A stretch of DNA of 64,000 nucleotides. Origin: Pycnopodia helianthoides. Its lineage: Eukaryota > Echinodermata > Asteroidea > Forcipulatida > Asteriidae. The DNA lies in the NCBI GenBank assembly GCA_032158295.1, contig CM063246.1, forward strand, positions 5,547,491 through 5,611,490. Direction: 5' to 3'. Made by a program: the position numbers and the translations under genes. The notes below the pieces were generated by a model. It had not been told where the DNA came from. It did no database searches and was given only the letters and a program-made list of their open reading frames with translations. This document shows, one piece after another, positions 37,501-51,200 of the stretch. How positions within the stretch are numbered: position 1 is the first letter of the stretch; each line of letters begins with the position of its first letter.

Positions 37501-40500
37501 GTAAAAAAAAGTTGTTTACTCTGCCATTTTTCTTGATTTTTTTTTCAAAATCCACAAGTTCCCTTTGAAACCTAGCCAAACGGCCTGGTGAAGTAATTAA
37601 ATGTTTTATTTTTTTGAGGGGTGAGGGGGTGACACGATGACTCATCGATTGACACCCAAACAACATTTAGGTTTGTATAGTTCTCTGGGGCCATTTGTAG
37701 ATTCTCATGCTGCACTGCACGCATATATTACAATTATTATCCCTTGGGCATGTTCAAATTATTTGTTGGGCTTGAATTGTTTTTATGGGTCTAGAGGCCC
37801 GGGCCTCTATCCATCTGTATAGACCATTTGAGAAGGGCTTGGAATCAGCAAAACAAACATATTGCATGCTATCCACACCTTCTTCCAACACAAGTACCAC
37901 CAGGTAACGAAGGTAATATATTCTGATGCTGCACTGCAGGGTCCTTTACTGTAAGCTCGCAAGCCTGAGGGAACCTGTAAATAAGGGTACATGCTACCTG
38001 AACCAGAATCACCGGGGGTTAACCTCTACTACTCTTCCACAATAAGAGCTCTGGGTTCTTTTACGTGCACTACTTAATCCTAGTACACGGACTTAGGCTG
38101 AATGTTCCATCTAAAGGACAAAGCCATTATGGTAAAGTACCTTGCTCAAAGACACAAGTGTCTCCGCCAGGATTCGAACCCACACTCTGCTGATCAGTAA
38201 CACCAGCGTTTGAGTCTGGTGCTCTTAACAGCTCGGCCACGACATGCGGCATCTCGATCGGTAATCATGCTCTTGTGAAGACAATAGAAATCAGCTGAAA
38301 CATGTTTTTCAAAGTCTTGACATCAGGGCCCAATTTCATAGAGCTGCTTAAGCAGAAAATATTGCTTAACAATTGCCTGCTAAGCAGAAATGAGCAGGAT
38401 ACCAGTCACAAATTGTACATGAGGTGTGGTAGTTTAGCTGGTAACCTTTTTCTGTTAAGCATAATTTTGTTGTGCTTAGCTACTTTTTGTGTTTAAGCAG
38501 CTCTATGAAATTGGTCATAGAGCTCCTGAGCAAAAAATGAGCAGGATGCAGTCACTTCAGTCACATGGTACAGTTAGCGTGTTTGTATCTGTATACAAAG
38601 TTGTACGCTTGCAAAACCTCTCTATTAACACATTTTCAAAACCAATATGTTTGTTAATACATAGCTTCTATGTTACATTGATCGAATCTTCTCGTTTCCA
38701 TCACAGATGCTGATATCAACATTCGAGACTTCAGCGGTCGTAAACCTCGCCACTACCTGAAGGAGGGAGCCTCCAGCTATATGCAACGTAAGACAGATCC
38801 CTTCTCTCACTGCCCCTCCTCTTACTCCACCCCCTCCTCCCATAATGGCATAGGTTATAGTAGTAGCTCAAACACTGCAGCAGCATCGTATAGCACTGAG
38901 GACACGCCCGGTAACTCGTTCTCGCGGGCCATGGGCAGGCTCTCGTTCAGGCGCCCCTCGGCCCTGAAGAGGTCAAAGAGTGAGAAACACTCCATGCCTG
39001 CGCCGAAGACTACTACTACCCCAATGCGGTCTCCTAGCATGAGACGCATGAATAGTAAAAACCCAAAGGAGATCGTCCGAGTTTGATCTCAGCGTTCTCC
39101 CTTAAAGGAACTTTACAGAATTGGTTTTTGCTAACAAAACAGTTGCTGACAGTGTAAGCACTTTATGTAATCCACAATGTACATAAACTGACACACCTGT
39201 AGAAGTTTGAGATCGATCGGCCATCTGGGTCACAAGAAAATAGTGAAAAGCCGATTACACATTTGCATGAAATCATATAGATTCAACAAATGAATAAAAC
39301 GCTCACTGAGCGATAAACTCCAATCAGAAAATTAGTTTATTCATTTATCATCAAATATGGCATTTCAGACAGAAATATTTAAAGGGATGTTTTCTACTAT
39401 CATCATCTTTAGACCGTGTAAGTTTTATATAAATCTGTGATCAAAAAGTTTTTTCTTCTTACCAATTCTGTAATGTTCCTTTAAGGGCAAACTCTGGATC
39501 TCATTGGAGATTTTATAATGAATCGATTCAACTAAGAATAAAAGCAGCTTATTACATTAGAATGGTCTCCTGTTCACTGAAAAGAAGATTCAGTACTACC
39601 CAATTCTAAATTTTAGTTTGGAAGCCAGTTTCTACATCACAACAAAAGCAGCAAAGGAATACCATTGATGTTGACACTAGTGGAGCTGTTTTTCACATTT
39701 TTTTTTCGTTATACATTTGCACTGAACTATACACAGTGTTGTGTTTCAAGACGAAACACTGTGAAAGTTTATTTTTTATTTTTTTTTAATGCTTTTTTTC
39801 TAAAATAAAAATGAAAGTATTGCTAGTAGACCAATATTGATAACCTCTTTCTCACACTATATTCTGATCCTCTGGGGTTAATACTCGCTTTGGAAGATGA
39901 CACGACCCTCAGCATTTCTCTAATGTTTCGGTATTTCATTACTGATTAAAACTACTTCCCTTGGTCAGGTCAGGTCAGGTCAGGTCAGGTCAGGGGCAGA
40001 GGAATAGCACTTTTGTTGGGGGATGCAAATTTGCCGACTAACTGTTCGTTCAGAGGGGCAGTTTCTGTAACCGTAAGGACAGCAAGATTAACCTTACAAC
40101 AATTTCAGTGTATAAAAGTCGAAAGTTTGGCAAATTTTTTGAATGGTTAAAGAAACAAAATTTCAAGTCGGCAAATCAAGAGATTGAAATTGTGCCAGTA
40201 GATTCCATGCTTCGTTTGTCTTGAGGGCTCAAAAAGGCCGACAGAGAAAAACTACTGGTAGACACCTCACACCTTACCAAACCCAGCAGTTCCCTCGCCC
40301 CTGCTCCTGGTCTTCAGACCCAGGGTTACCCTAACCCTGGGGTTAAGTCTCCTCCTCGTATCTCCATTTATTCACACTGATTCAAGCTACCCGCACCCTA
40401 AATCTCAGGGTTCACACTTCACCTACCTCCGTGATAATTGTGTAAATACTGATTGAAGCTACCTACCCCTAGTCCAAAGTCTCAGGGTTCACACTAACAG

Positions 40501-43500
40501 TCGGTTAGGTCTCCCTTGAGAGATATTACACAACATCTCCCTGAGTTTAATCATCCCTGGTTTTCAACTAGGACATTTCCTGGACTTTTTGCCTTAAAAA
40601 AAAAATAACATTGAAGCTACCGACCCCTAGTCCAAAGTCTCAGGGTTCACACTAACAGTCAGTCAGGTCTACCTTGAGATATTACATAGCATCTCCTTGA
40701 ATTTTAATCAACCCCAGTCATCCCTGATTGTGAACTAGGACATTAATACTGCCTGGACGTGTGGCTGAAAAAAAATCTAACGAGTGCATTGTGGTTTGTT
40801 TGAAATAGAAAGCATTCCTAATTTTCAAAACTTAAGCTGATAAGAGACTATGTTAGTCTCGCTCATATTAAAACCTTGGGACCTGTTAAAATGTAGGATT
40901 TTCTTCTGTCACATTTCAAAGTAACGTATGTGTGAACGCAAGGTTTTCAAAAGATGTTCAAATCTGCCAGAGATTTGCACAGTCTGTACCAAGTGAGAAT
41001 TATAATTAAGACAGCATTATTGCAACTGTTTATCTGTTAACAGTACTACAGTCAAATCAGTTTTTTTTTATATATTTATTTTTGAAATAATGATTTTTTA
41101 CATGTAGCTATGGTCTTTCTATAAGATTGAAAAACATTCCTAAATTTTTTTAAAAGGCATCTTATTTTAATATATTTGACTTTATTGGATTAGTTGTATT
41201 TTTGTACAAAATTGGGAGATTTTGCTGATTTTCCCATTTTTAAATGCATGAAGTACCAACCCAACATTGTAGACGTGGCATGAATGAGCGTAAATGTCCA
41301 TGTTTTTGTTCAACGTTGGTTTGTGTAGATTATCAATATTTATATACCGTTTCACATTGTACAGAAATTAAGTTATTCCCATTACTGTGAATTAGTTCAG
41401 TGGAAATGAAACAAAAAGAAAAACAGCATTCATACCTTAATGATAATCAGGCGGTTGTCTTTTCATTACAAGTAAAACAAAAACTCAAAATCACAGACGA
41501 AAAACTATCTATCCACCATGTAACCAATTTCATTGATCCTAATTTTGAGAGATGTTGAATCTCAGTGGTGCTGGGAAAGCTGATACCTGTCTTCACTTTA
41601 ACCGGTCTCCATGTTCAACCATTTCCTGTATTAACCCTTACAGTGCCAGCCTCGTTTTGGTAACTCTGTATCCACAGGCCGGCCATTTAAAAAAAAAATT
41701 GTTGTCGAGTAGTTGAACGTAAGGGAACGTCGGCGGCCTGTGAATGGAGATTCAGTAGGACGCTTCAGAACGTCGGCGGCGCTCGCAGGGTTCCTTACAG
41801 TGCCGGTCGCGTTTTGGCAATTCTTTATCCAGAGGGCAATTTTATGTTTTTTTGGTCGAGTAGTAGATCGTATGGGAACGTTGGCGGCCTGTGGATGGAT
41901 ACTCAGTTGGACGTTTCAGAACATCGGCAGCGCTCCAAGGGTTTATACACTTTGCATTGTCGCTTGGCCAGGGGCTTGGTCCTCACACTGTGTGTGTCTC
42001 ATACAGTGATATAGACCTCTATGTTGCTAGGTCCTCCAGGTCTGGTTCCCTTGATACACAGTAACAATACAAGTTCTAACTCTGATTTCATATAAAGGGA
42101 TTCAACTATTTTTGCTACTAAGCCGGGGCCCAATTTATACGCCATATTCAAATTGGTGGCTACAGCTACGACAAATATTCACAGTATATTTTGTGGATAT
42201 TAATTTTTAAGATCTTTCGTTTTATTTTAAAAGTGATGTCGCAGGCGACATCATTTTTCAGCTGTCATTGCTGCAGGTAGAACTGTTCTCGAAACCGACA
42301 ATTGGTTGTTTGACAGAATTCTCCCCAAATCTTTATTCAAGCCCTGATTTGTTCAATGTGACAAGCTTCCAATTTGTCAAAAAAAACAAAAAAAACACAA
42401 CAACAACAACAAGAAATCCACATTACAAATCTGTCAAAGCCAGAGGTATATTGAGTTAACAGGTCACTGGCCACAGTGGCAATGACATTGTGAAGCTTGT
42501 TTTAATAACTTTGTTTACAGTTCACTAACCGTTTTCAACTGAGGCTTAAAAAAATAAAGTACATGTATTCCTTTGACTGTGGCATTTTTGAAAGTTTTGT
42601 CGAATGTAACGTTTGAGTTTGCCTGTAGTTGGCTGTTTCTGAATTGACGGCTGTGACTTGGTCACAACGTAATCATGCGTTGAAGCATGGGCTGCCCTTA
42701 GCAACACCCTTAGCAACAGCCGTAGCCACAGCCACCAATTCAGACACATCCATGTTTGTACCATGATCCTTTGTAGAAGGATGTTCTTCATGTAATGAAT
42801 AGATAAAGGTAGGGTCATAGATAAGTTTTTGTCAGCGAAATGCTGATTTATATTAAGCACGATTATAACGAAAGGTACATTGAAAGTCACATGTAAAAGT
42901 TTATGCTGAGTACAGTGTCTACTTGCTGAGAAAACTGCAAAAAACTGTCACTCTATTTTCACATGAGCGTCAAATCCATCCATGGTTACCGATGACACTA
43001 GGTACCAACCTCATCTCTGGCCACAGCATCCAAGAGCAGAAACCAACTCTTAGAAATCTGAGAAATGATTCATGCATGAATCGTTTCTCAGTTTTGGTTA
43101 AAAAATTTCCAAAACATATAATTAGAAGGGAATCCCTCAACAGAAGTAGTTTATACTATCAACAACTCCTTGCTTCTCACCAACTAAGTTTTTATGGTCG
43201 TTATTTAAGTACTTCCCTATCTATGACCCTACCTTGAATGAAGTCAGGACACCAGACAACTGTGGCATGCAGTCGGACGTTATCTTGGTTGTCCCATCCC
43301 TCCCCCCCCCCAAAGTCTCCCTATCCAATAGTTGCATGGTTTCAAACCATAGTGGCATGTATGACATTAGTGTTGAACAATCTTGATGATGAGCTGATTT
43401 CATATCTACTTACTAGAAAATATTGCTTAGGCAAACTAAGCAGCAGCGGGGTACCAGTCATGAAGAGTACAAATGTATGTATCACCTTGCATCTTGACTT

Positions 43501-45264
43501 GTTACATAGTTATCTCTAAGCAAGATTTGTGTTTTGCACAAAGCAAATTGTGCTTAAACAGCACTGTTAAATTGTCTCCTGACACATATTTTTTGTACTA
43601 GTTCGTTATTTCACAGTAACCTGCAATTCTTTCATCAAGAGCATTTTTTTCTGTTAATCCATTTTTATTCAAAACAAATGTTGGTTGTGTCAATATTTTG
43701 GGTCGTCTTAGCTGTAAATGGTTTTGCGTGTTGGCATGATATACTAGCTTGTGGTTTGCGTGTGGAGTTAGCCCTTGGCTACAGATTGTGAAAATGCTCC
43801 AGTCGTTTTGACATTAGTCTGGTTCCTCTCTGTCTGTTGTCGGACCAATCATGTGAGGTTGCTTTAAATTGACTCTTGCACTGTTGCCATTCAGTCAGTA
43901 GATTGGTCAAAGCCATGGTCTATTGTCAGTAGTGATGTAACAACTCCCAGCCAAGGTAGCATGGTCTGTCCAGGGCTGGAATTTTTTACACTGGACTGCA
44001 GACCCCGAGGCCAGTGATTTCAGCCCCAGGCCAGTAAACTCTCGACCGAACAAGTCGGGCGGGGCTTGTGTTTAATATCTCACCATGAATAATCTTTTTT
44101 GTTAACAACAAAAAGAACTGGTGTTGAAATATTGACTTTGACTCTGGTGTAAATATCTTTCAATTCTGTTGAGGATCAAAATAAACTTACCCCTAAGACA
44201 AACAGGACAAATGAGATTAAACTTCTTTCAGTGGCCGAAATAAAAAAAAGTTTACATGCTAAACTTTGTTGGAAGGGTAGCAAAGATGCGATGTCCAACT
44301 GGACCTAGAGTATCAATGTTCAATGCCTTTAACATCTGTATAATCAATCTGTATGAACTCAGGAGTAATGTAGTGACCATTTTTCTCCTTTTAATGTCAC
44401 CGTAGAATAGTTTAATCCGAAGAAGTAATCTTCAAGATTCCCTCCAAATAACCAGGATATCATCGTAGCTTCTAGAGTAACTTTGCACTTGACTTTCTTA
44501 GTGTAATCATCTGTAGAAATGCTGTCCAGTCAGCTAGTGTCACATTTTAGTTTCAAGTGTGTTTTTGCATGAAATTTACCTGATCACTTTGAAACAAGAC
44601 AAGGTCCAAGCAAACAAATTTCCTGTTGGTTTTGGATATTGCATTAAAGACAAAGTATTTTTTTGGTTTTTTGAACCGTTTGATTGTTTTAATCCTATAC
44701 AAAAGGTATATATATACAATAGAAATTAATCGGTGAAAATTTCATTTCAAAAGGTGGTAGTCTTTTTGAGATATCGCCGAAAATCTGGAGCAGTTATGTC
44801 CACGCAGAAATACACAATCTGAGAAATGTTTCACGCATGAAAAGTTTCTCAGATTGACAATGTTTTTGAACCCCTCTCTCTAAAACCACATTCCTTGGAA
44901 GGAAATCATTTCTCAAAATGTTATAATTATCAACAGCTGCGTGCTTTCTTACCAAGTAAGTGTTTGTGGTCGTTAATTTTTGGAGTCGATACCAAAAGTA
45001 TACCCTCCCTTTGAGTGACCAAGTCATCTTTCGATGTAGAAATATGTTGTTATTCCTTGGGATTTTTGTAAGATTCTTGTCCTATCATGAATCACGCTTT
45101 CTGTGTTTCACTTTCGAGGGACCCTGTAAATGCAGTATGAATTGATGCATGTCTTTGCCCATGGTAGTGTGCATGTTGTGATGCACAGCCCCTTTCCTTG
45201 CACGCTATACCCCCCAGTTTGCCTTTAATAGTATCCAATGAGATTGTTAACTAAGACCGCATCT

Positions 45265-45299
<35 letters not shown>

Positions 45300-48200
45300 A
45301 CCTCGATCCTGCTCCCACTTCTTGCAGGATGCTGATTGGATGCCTGTCCTGACGTCTGATTGGTCGATTCCTCCTCGGCATCTTTAAAGCACGCCAGTGG
45401 ATTTGCGTGAACAAATGCCTGAAATCTTCTGGCTCAGTATAAACAGTAAATCTGCACAAGATCTGCAAATTAAGCTAAGCATGATTTTTTTGCGATACAT
45501 GATTTGCTTTCAAGGCATTTCAAAGTGCCAAGTTCAGATTTTGTTTAGTCTTTTAGAATCATATATCGGTAGAAAATTTAAATAGCCTAGCCGTGATTAA
45601 AATAGAGTGTGATTTTGGGGGGGGGGGGCTGGAGCGCAAACAGAACATCAAATTACTTTGAGGGTAAAGGGGAAGCTAGCTATCTACGATTATTGAAGAG
45701 CATTTTGTTTTCAAAAAAAAATCTTACATATCTCACAAAAATCTTGGATTTCATGAAGAAAAACATTCCGAGCTTGCCAACAAGTTGCACATGTACCAAA
45801 ACTGGGCTTCTGTTTAAGATCTACCTGAGTCTAGGTAAATTATATTTTGCCCTTTTTATTTAATTTTTTATTTTTATTGAAGAAAAAAAGTCATCCTTGA
45901 AGTGTGTGCTAAATGGGGACCAACATTTTTAATGTGCCTTATAATTTATGAATTTTTTCATCAAGATTCACTGAAATATATAATTTATTTGTCTTTTGTT
46001 GTGCTAAGTTAAGTTTTTTGGGGGACCAGTCTAGCATAATGGGTTAAAAACCCTTCATTTTTGTTTTATACATTTTTTTTATTAAAGGAACTGTTCTTGA
46101 TCATTTAAAGTAAAACAATCAGTGCTAAAATGCAATATTAAATAATCAACTCATTTTTAAAAGAACATTTTTACCAAAACCTTATAACAAATTTCACTTC
46201 AAAGATTTATCAATTAAACCAAATAAATTGCAAACATTTATGTATATAGTGAAAATCTACATTTATAGTAACAGAAATTAGTTATAAATTGAAGGAAAAA
46301 AGGTGAAATATTTTATTGTAGTGAGAAAGAAATAGTTTATTTCATTTAAAAATATTGCCTCTATTAGTGTTGTGTAGTGAATAAATATGCCAAATTAGAA
46401 ATAAAGATATTATAGGGAAGTCATTCCTAAGTAGAATTCCTTCTGCTTCAAATCGACAATTATGATTTCTTCTTGAGAGCCATGTTTTTAAATACTGCAC
46501 TAGAAATTCGCAAAGATCAGCATGTTTTGGGTTTTTCGTTTTGTTTTGTTTATACCACGGCTGGAGTCTTTTGGCATAAATTTGTTGACATGTCCTATCA
46601 ATGAAGAATTTTGGCAAAATCTGTTGTTCATGCTTAAGGAAAGCTATTCAAGATGCAAGGTGATACTAAACCTGCAGAGAGAATCCATTTCTCAGAAGAT
46701 AAAAAAGATTGTAATAACAAAAATAAATGCATTTGTCTGGAATTAGGTATAGAAGATAAATAATGGAAGAAAGTGACGTTTGTGCCACACCCTATTGTAA
46801 AAAAAAGAAAGAAATTAGTTTCTTGAAATTTGAGCTTTTCAATATTGTGTACAGTATCGCAAAATGCTCCAAACGAAAGTGAGCAATACTTTGCGCTCAA
46901 TTGTATAGAGCCGCTTATAACAAAAAGCAGCTAAGCACAACAAAGTTATGCTTACCAGAATGAGGTAACATGTACCATATTTGACTGGTATCCTGCTAAT
47001 TTTTGCTCAGCAGAACAAAATTTGTTCAGCAAAACTGTCTGCTCAGCCACTTCCATGAAATTGGGCCCAGGTGTTTAATGGAGGGCCACTGTCATTTTAT
47101 GTAACTGTAGAGGGGGGTGGGGCTTAGTACACAATGTATGTGTACATTAACTTATCTTACAAAAGATTACTGTTTATTGAGATTTCCTTATTCAGATATT
47201 TTATGAACATTTTAGCCGATTGCAATGTCTGACAAGCTGATAAAACACATTTACTCATGGTGAAAAAACCACCTAATGATGTGCATGGGTGCTTACAAGA
47301 TAGACATTGTGTGGTGATTTTTAGGTAGGAAATGTATTTTGTGCACTTGTGGGGTGTTTTGACATGGTAGGGTAACCCCACAATGTTTTTAACAGGAAAG
47401 ATTGAAGAAAAGGGACAATAGAAAACACATCGGGAAAGCCCACAATGTCGCTCTACTGTACATTAATGTTATGTAGTGTTGGTGTTGAGATGAGCTTTTA
47501 TCAAAACTCAACTGTATGGCAAAACCATAATGGACTGCGGAGGGAGGGGCGGGGGTAACCATGTTTCAGCCCCAGTAGTACTAGTGGCAGCGTGCCCCTG
47601 GTGACAGTTGATTTGGGTCGACAGCCCAAATCAGTTAACCTCACCTTGAAGTGGCCATCCGGCCTTGTGAGTTGGGCGATATCTCATATAAAAAATATTT
47701 AATAATAATTGGGTGGCTTTAGCATGAGTCCATGAAATGACTCCCAAGAGATGAGGAAAATTGCTCCATGCCTTAATGACATCTCACTAATTAATGCAAA
47801 CTGTTTATTAGTGGAATAACTAGCAACTGAGTGCCAGTGATTACACTACTAATAAATGCTAAACTCCTTTTTTCCAGTCACATTGAACTTGGGCCTGAGG
47901 CTACTTTTTAACTCATCATATTTTCATGTTGTTTCTTGAGTATTCATGAACTAGACTATTTAAAAAAAATTATATAATCCAGTGTATCTCTTGAGGACTA
48001 TTGTTAAAAAAACAAAAACTATCAGCGTTCCATCCGATTAATAAGGTAAGAAGTGCTCCTTCCTCTTGTTTCCAGAAGCGCTCCAAGGTCAAATTCAGTT
48101 TTGTGATGCACTCATTTTTCAATAGATAGAGTCCTCATGAAAGTGTAGACAAAAATCACCAACCTCACATTATTGGTGTAAAAAAAAGGAGCAATTTTAT

Positions 48201-51200
48201 TTGATACTCTTTTATAGCAAATTTGAAACATGACTTCATCGAACATCAAAAACAAATGCAGATGTACAACACAAAGAGGGATTTTTGTGCCATTCAAAAG
48301 GTCAAATTCAATATTGTTTTGATTGAATACCATTATAATTCAGGTATGAACTAATAATTCTCTTTACAAAAACGTACAGACCAGTTATTTGAAATGTGAT
48401 GTCATCGAATGTTTGGGGGTTTTGACACAAATTGCACTTGAAGGGTATCGAACGCAGTGGCATTTTACACCATTTCAATGTAAGGTTAGAGACTTGTAGT
48501 TTTGTCTTCATCTCACAAAGACTCTATCTATTGGAAAAATGAGTGGATCACAAAGCTGAACTTTACCTTGGAGCCCTTCTTTATTGTAAGATATATGTTC
48601 AGTTTCAATTGGCAAATGTATATCAAAGATAAAACACGACAATCGCCGTTGTTGCTCAACTTTTTGTGACACAGTTGTGTAATTAGACCTTGCAGCACGG
48701 CTTAAAAGCAAAACTGCACTAAGTCGTACTGCGAATGTGCACGGCTAGTTTGACTCTAACACAATGCAAAATTATTTTGTTTTACCCGATGCATCGATGT
48801 GTGATAAGTACTGTATACTCAGTGGTTTCCTGAATCCTGCAGAAACAATCCACAGGGATACTATGTGGGTAGGATTCGAACCCACAACCCCTGCATTCTA
48901 GAGAAGATGTACTCATCACCACTAGACCACCTGTGATTGGTTGCTGTAGCGTTTTGACCTTTGAACTTGTCGGTTGTTACTGAACATATAATCTCATTTC
49001 CACCAGCATGCTTAATGTTTTCATTTTAATCCGTCACTGCTCACCACCTGCACACCATTCACATCCATACATCATTAATACATGCTGTACTAATGCCGTG
49101 CTTTCATCATGTACAGGTCACATGTCGTATTCATGTTTTGTAATATCCAGCATGACATGTTTGTTTAATGTATAGTGAAGTGGGTTTCGACTGTAAGCGA
49201 AGCTTAATGGTTATAACTAAAGTTGTAAATTTCAAGTAAGCAGTGCACGTGCATAAAAAACAGTGTATTCAAACAGATGCCAGTCATCTCTCCCCCTCCA
49301 TAGGGTGACTTTGCTAGGGGGCAACTTTTGCAGGGGGGCGACTTTGTAGGGGGCGACTTTGCAGGGGGCAAGATGACTGTTTTCCATTAAAACGCCTATC
49401 TACTCTTTGCGAAAACTGGGGGAAAAAGGGATACTTGAGCAAAGAGGTTATGCATTGAATGATTCCAGTGACCAGTTGGCCTCCTTAGCCAAATGAAATA
49501 ATCTTTGGCTGGACACTGGGAGGTGCATAGTTGAACTAGTGTTAGGTAGAAATGGTTGGAGGTAGGATATGGGTGTGTGTTTGTATAGGTGGATGACCCA
49601 TCCAAGCACCCTTAAACAGAACTGGGTTAAAGTTGGTAGTTCGGGGCGTGTTTTCGTCATACACATCCACACTGCTTGTTGACTGTGTGTTACGAATGGG
49701 TGAACGCCATTCTAGCACTCTCAGACTGGGTAACTGGGTAGAGTGGGTAAATGGGGTGTGTGATACACATCCACATGCTTGGTAACTGGGTGTCGGAGGA
49801 TGTGTTTTATAGGTTGAACACCCCTCCTAGCACCCTCTATCTGGGTAATTGGGTAGAGTGGATAATTAAGGTATGCTTTTGTGTTACACATCCTCACGCT
49901 TGGTAACTGGGTGTCAGAGAATGTGTTTTGTAGGTTAACGCCCATCCTAGCACCCTCTAACTGGGCATAGAGTGGGTAGTTGGGGGGGGCAGGTGAAAGT
50001 TTGGTGTATATGATTTGTTCGTACATTTTCTCTATTAATTCAAAAGGTAAGTATCTACGTCAGTTCTAGTTCGTCCAACCAATAGCAAGGAATGCAGTTT
50101 CAGGTGTGAAACCCACAGCACGGGTGTTGATTTATAATCACAGATAATGTAAAGGTACTTTACAACCTAACATAAGCTACAACTCATAACTTCATTTGAA
50201 ACCCAGTTCTCAGGATTCTGCACTTAGATTTGAGTAAACATAGATGATTCATATACTTCTCGTTTTCATGAATCAAGCAGTGCAATGTGTGATAGAGCAG
50301 GTGTGATATTTGTTGTACTTTAATCTGATTTTCCACTTTCTCCCCTTGGAAAATCAGTAATGTTATTATTAAGATAGCCGTGTAATAAAAAGCCTATTCA
50401 AGCTTAAACCAATATGTATCGTTGTGGCAGTGCAAAATGTTGTATCGGCGCTGCCAAAAAGGGTTTATGTGCACTTAAAGGCAGGATATACTTTTGGTAA
50501 TTGTCAAAGACTTGTATCTTCACTTGGTGTATACATGTACCAACATATGCATAAATTAACAAACGCCTGAGAAAGGCTTCATGCCTAAAGCCTTTCTTAG
50601 ATTCAATATTTGAGTGAGAAATTATCTCTTTCTCAAAAACTACATTACTTCAGAGGGAGTCGTTTCTCGTAATGTTTTACACTATCAGCAGCTCTCAGGT
50701 GCTCCATACCAAGTAAGTTTTTGTGGTCATGTATTTCTTGAGTAATTACTGAAATTATCCATTGCCTTTAAGTAGGAGTTGAAACTTTGCATGGTGAGAA
50801 TACAATCAAGTGAGTTTTGCTGAGACACCGTGTACATAATCTCTCTCAATGTTAGGAACCAGTGGCTTGACAACTTGATGTTTCGATGAGTATACTCTGG
50901 GCCCAATTTCATAGAGTTGCTTGAGCACAAAAAGTAGCTAAGCACAACAAAATTATGCTACCAAAATAAGGTTACCAGCCAAAATACCATCTCTCATGTA
51001 CTATCTATAGCTGGTATCCTGCTTATTTTTGCTAAGCAGAAAATGTTTAAGCAGTGTTATTTTCTGCTTAAGCAGCTCTATGAAATTGGGCCCTGATCGT
51101 ATGCGAAACGTGGAGTTGTCAAACCACAGGGTTCTTCTCAGAACCACCATAACTCATAAAGAGAGTTGATGTACATAGTGTCTCTGTAAATCTCACGTGA

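Noticed and set aside
38855..39049. Antisense ORF of 64 codons
   Set aside because: It is the shadow of the Ser-rich tail of the SOWAH-like short form.
41713..42009. 98-codon ORF
   Set aside because: It runs through a 157-bp tandem duplication and matches no known protein.
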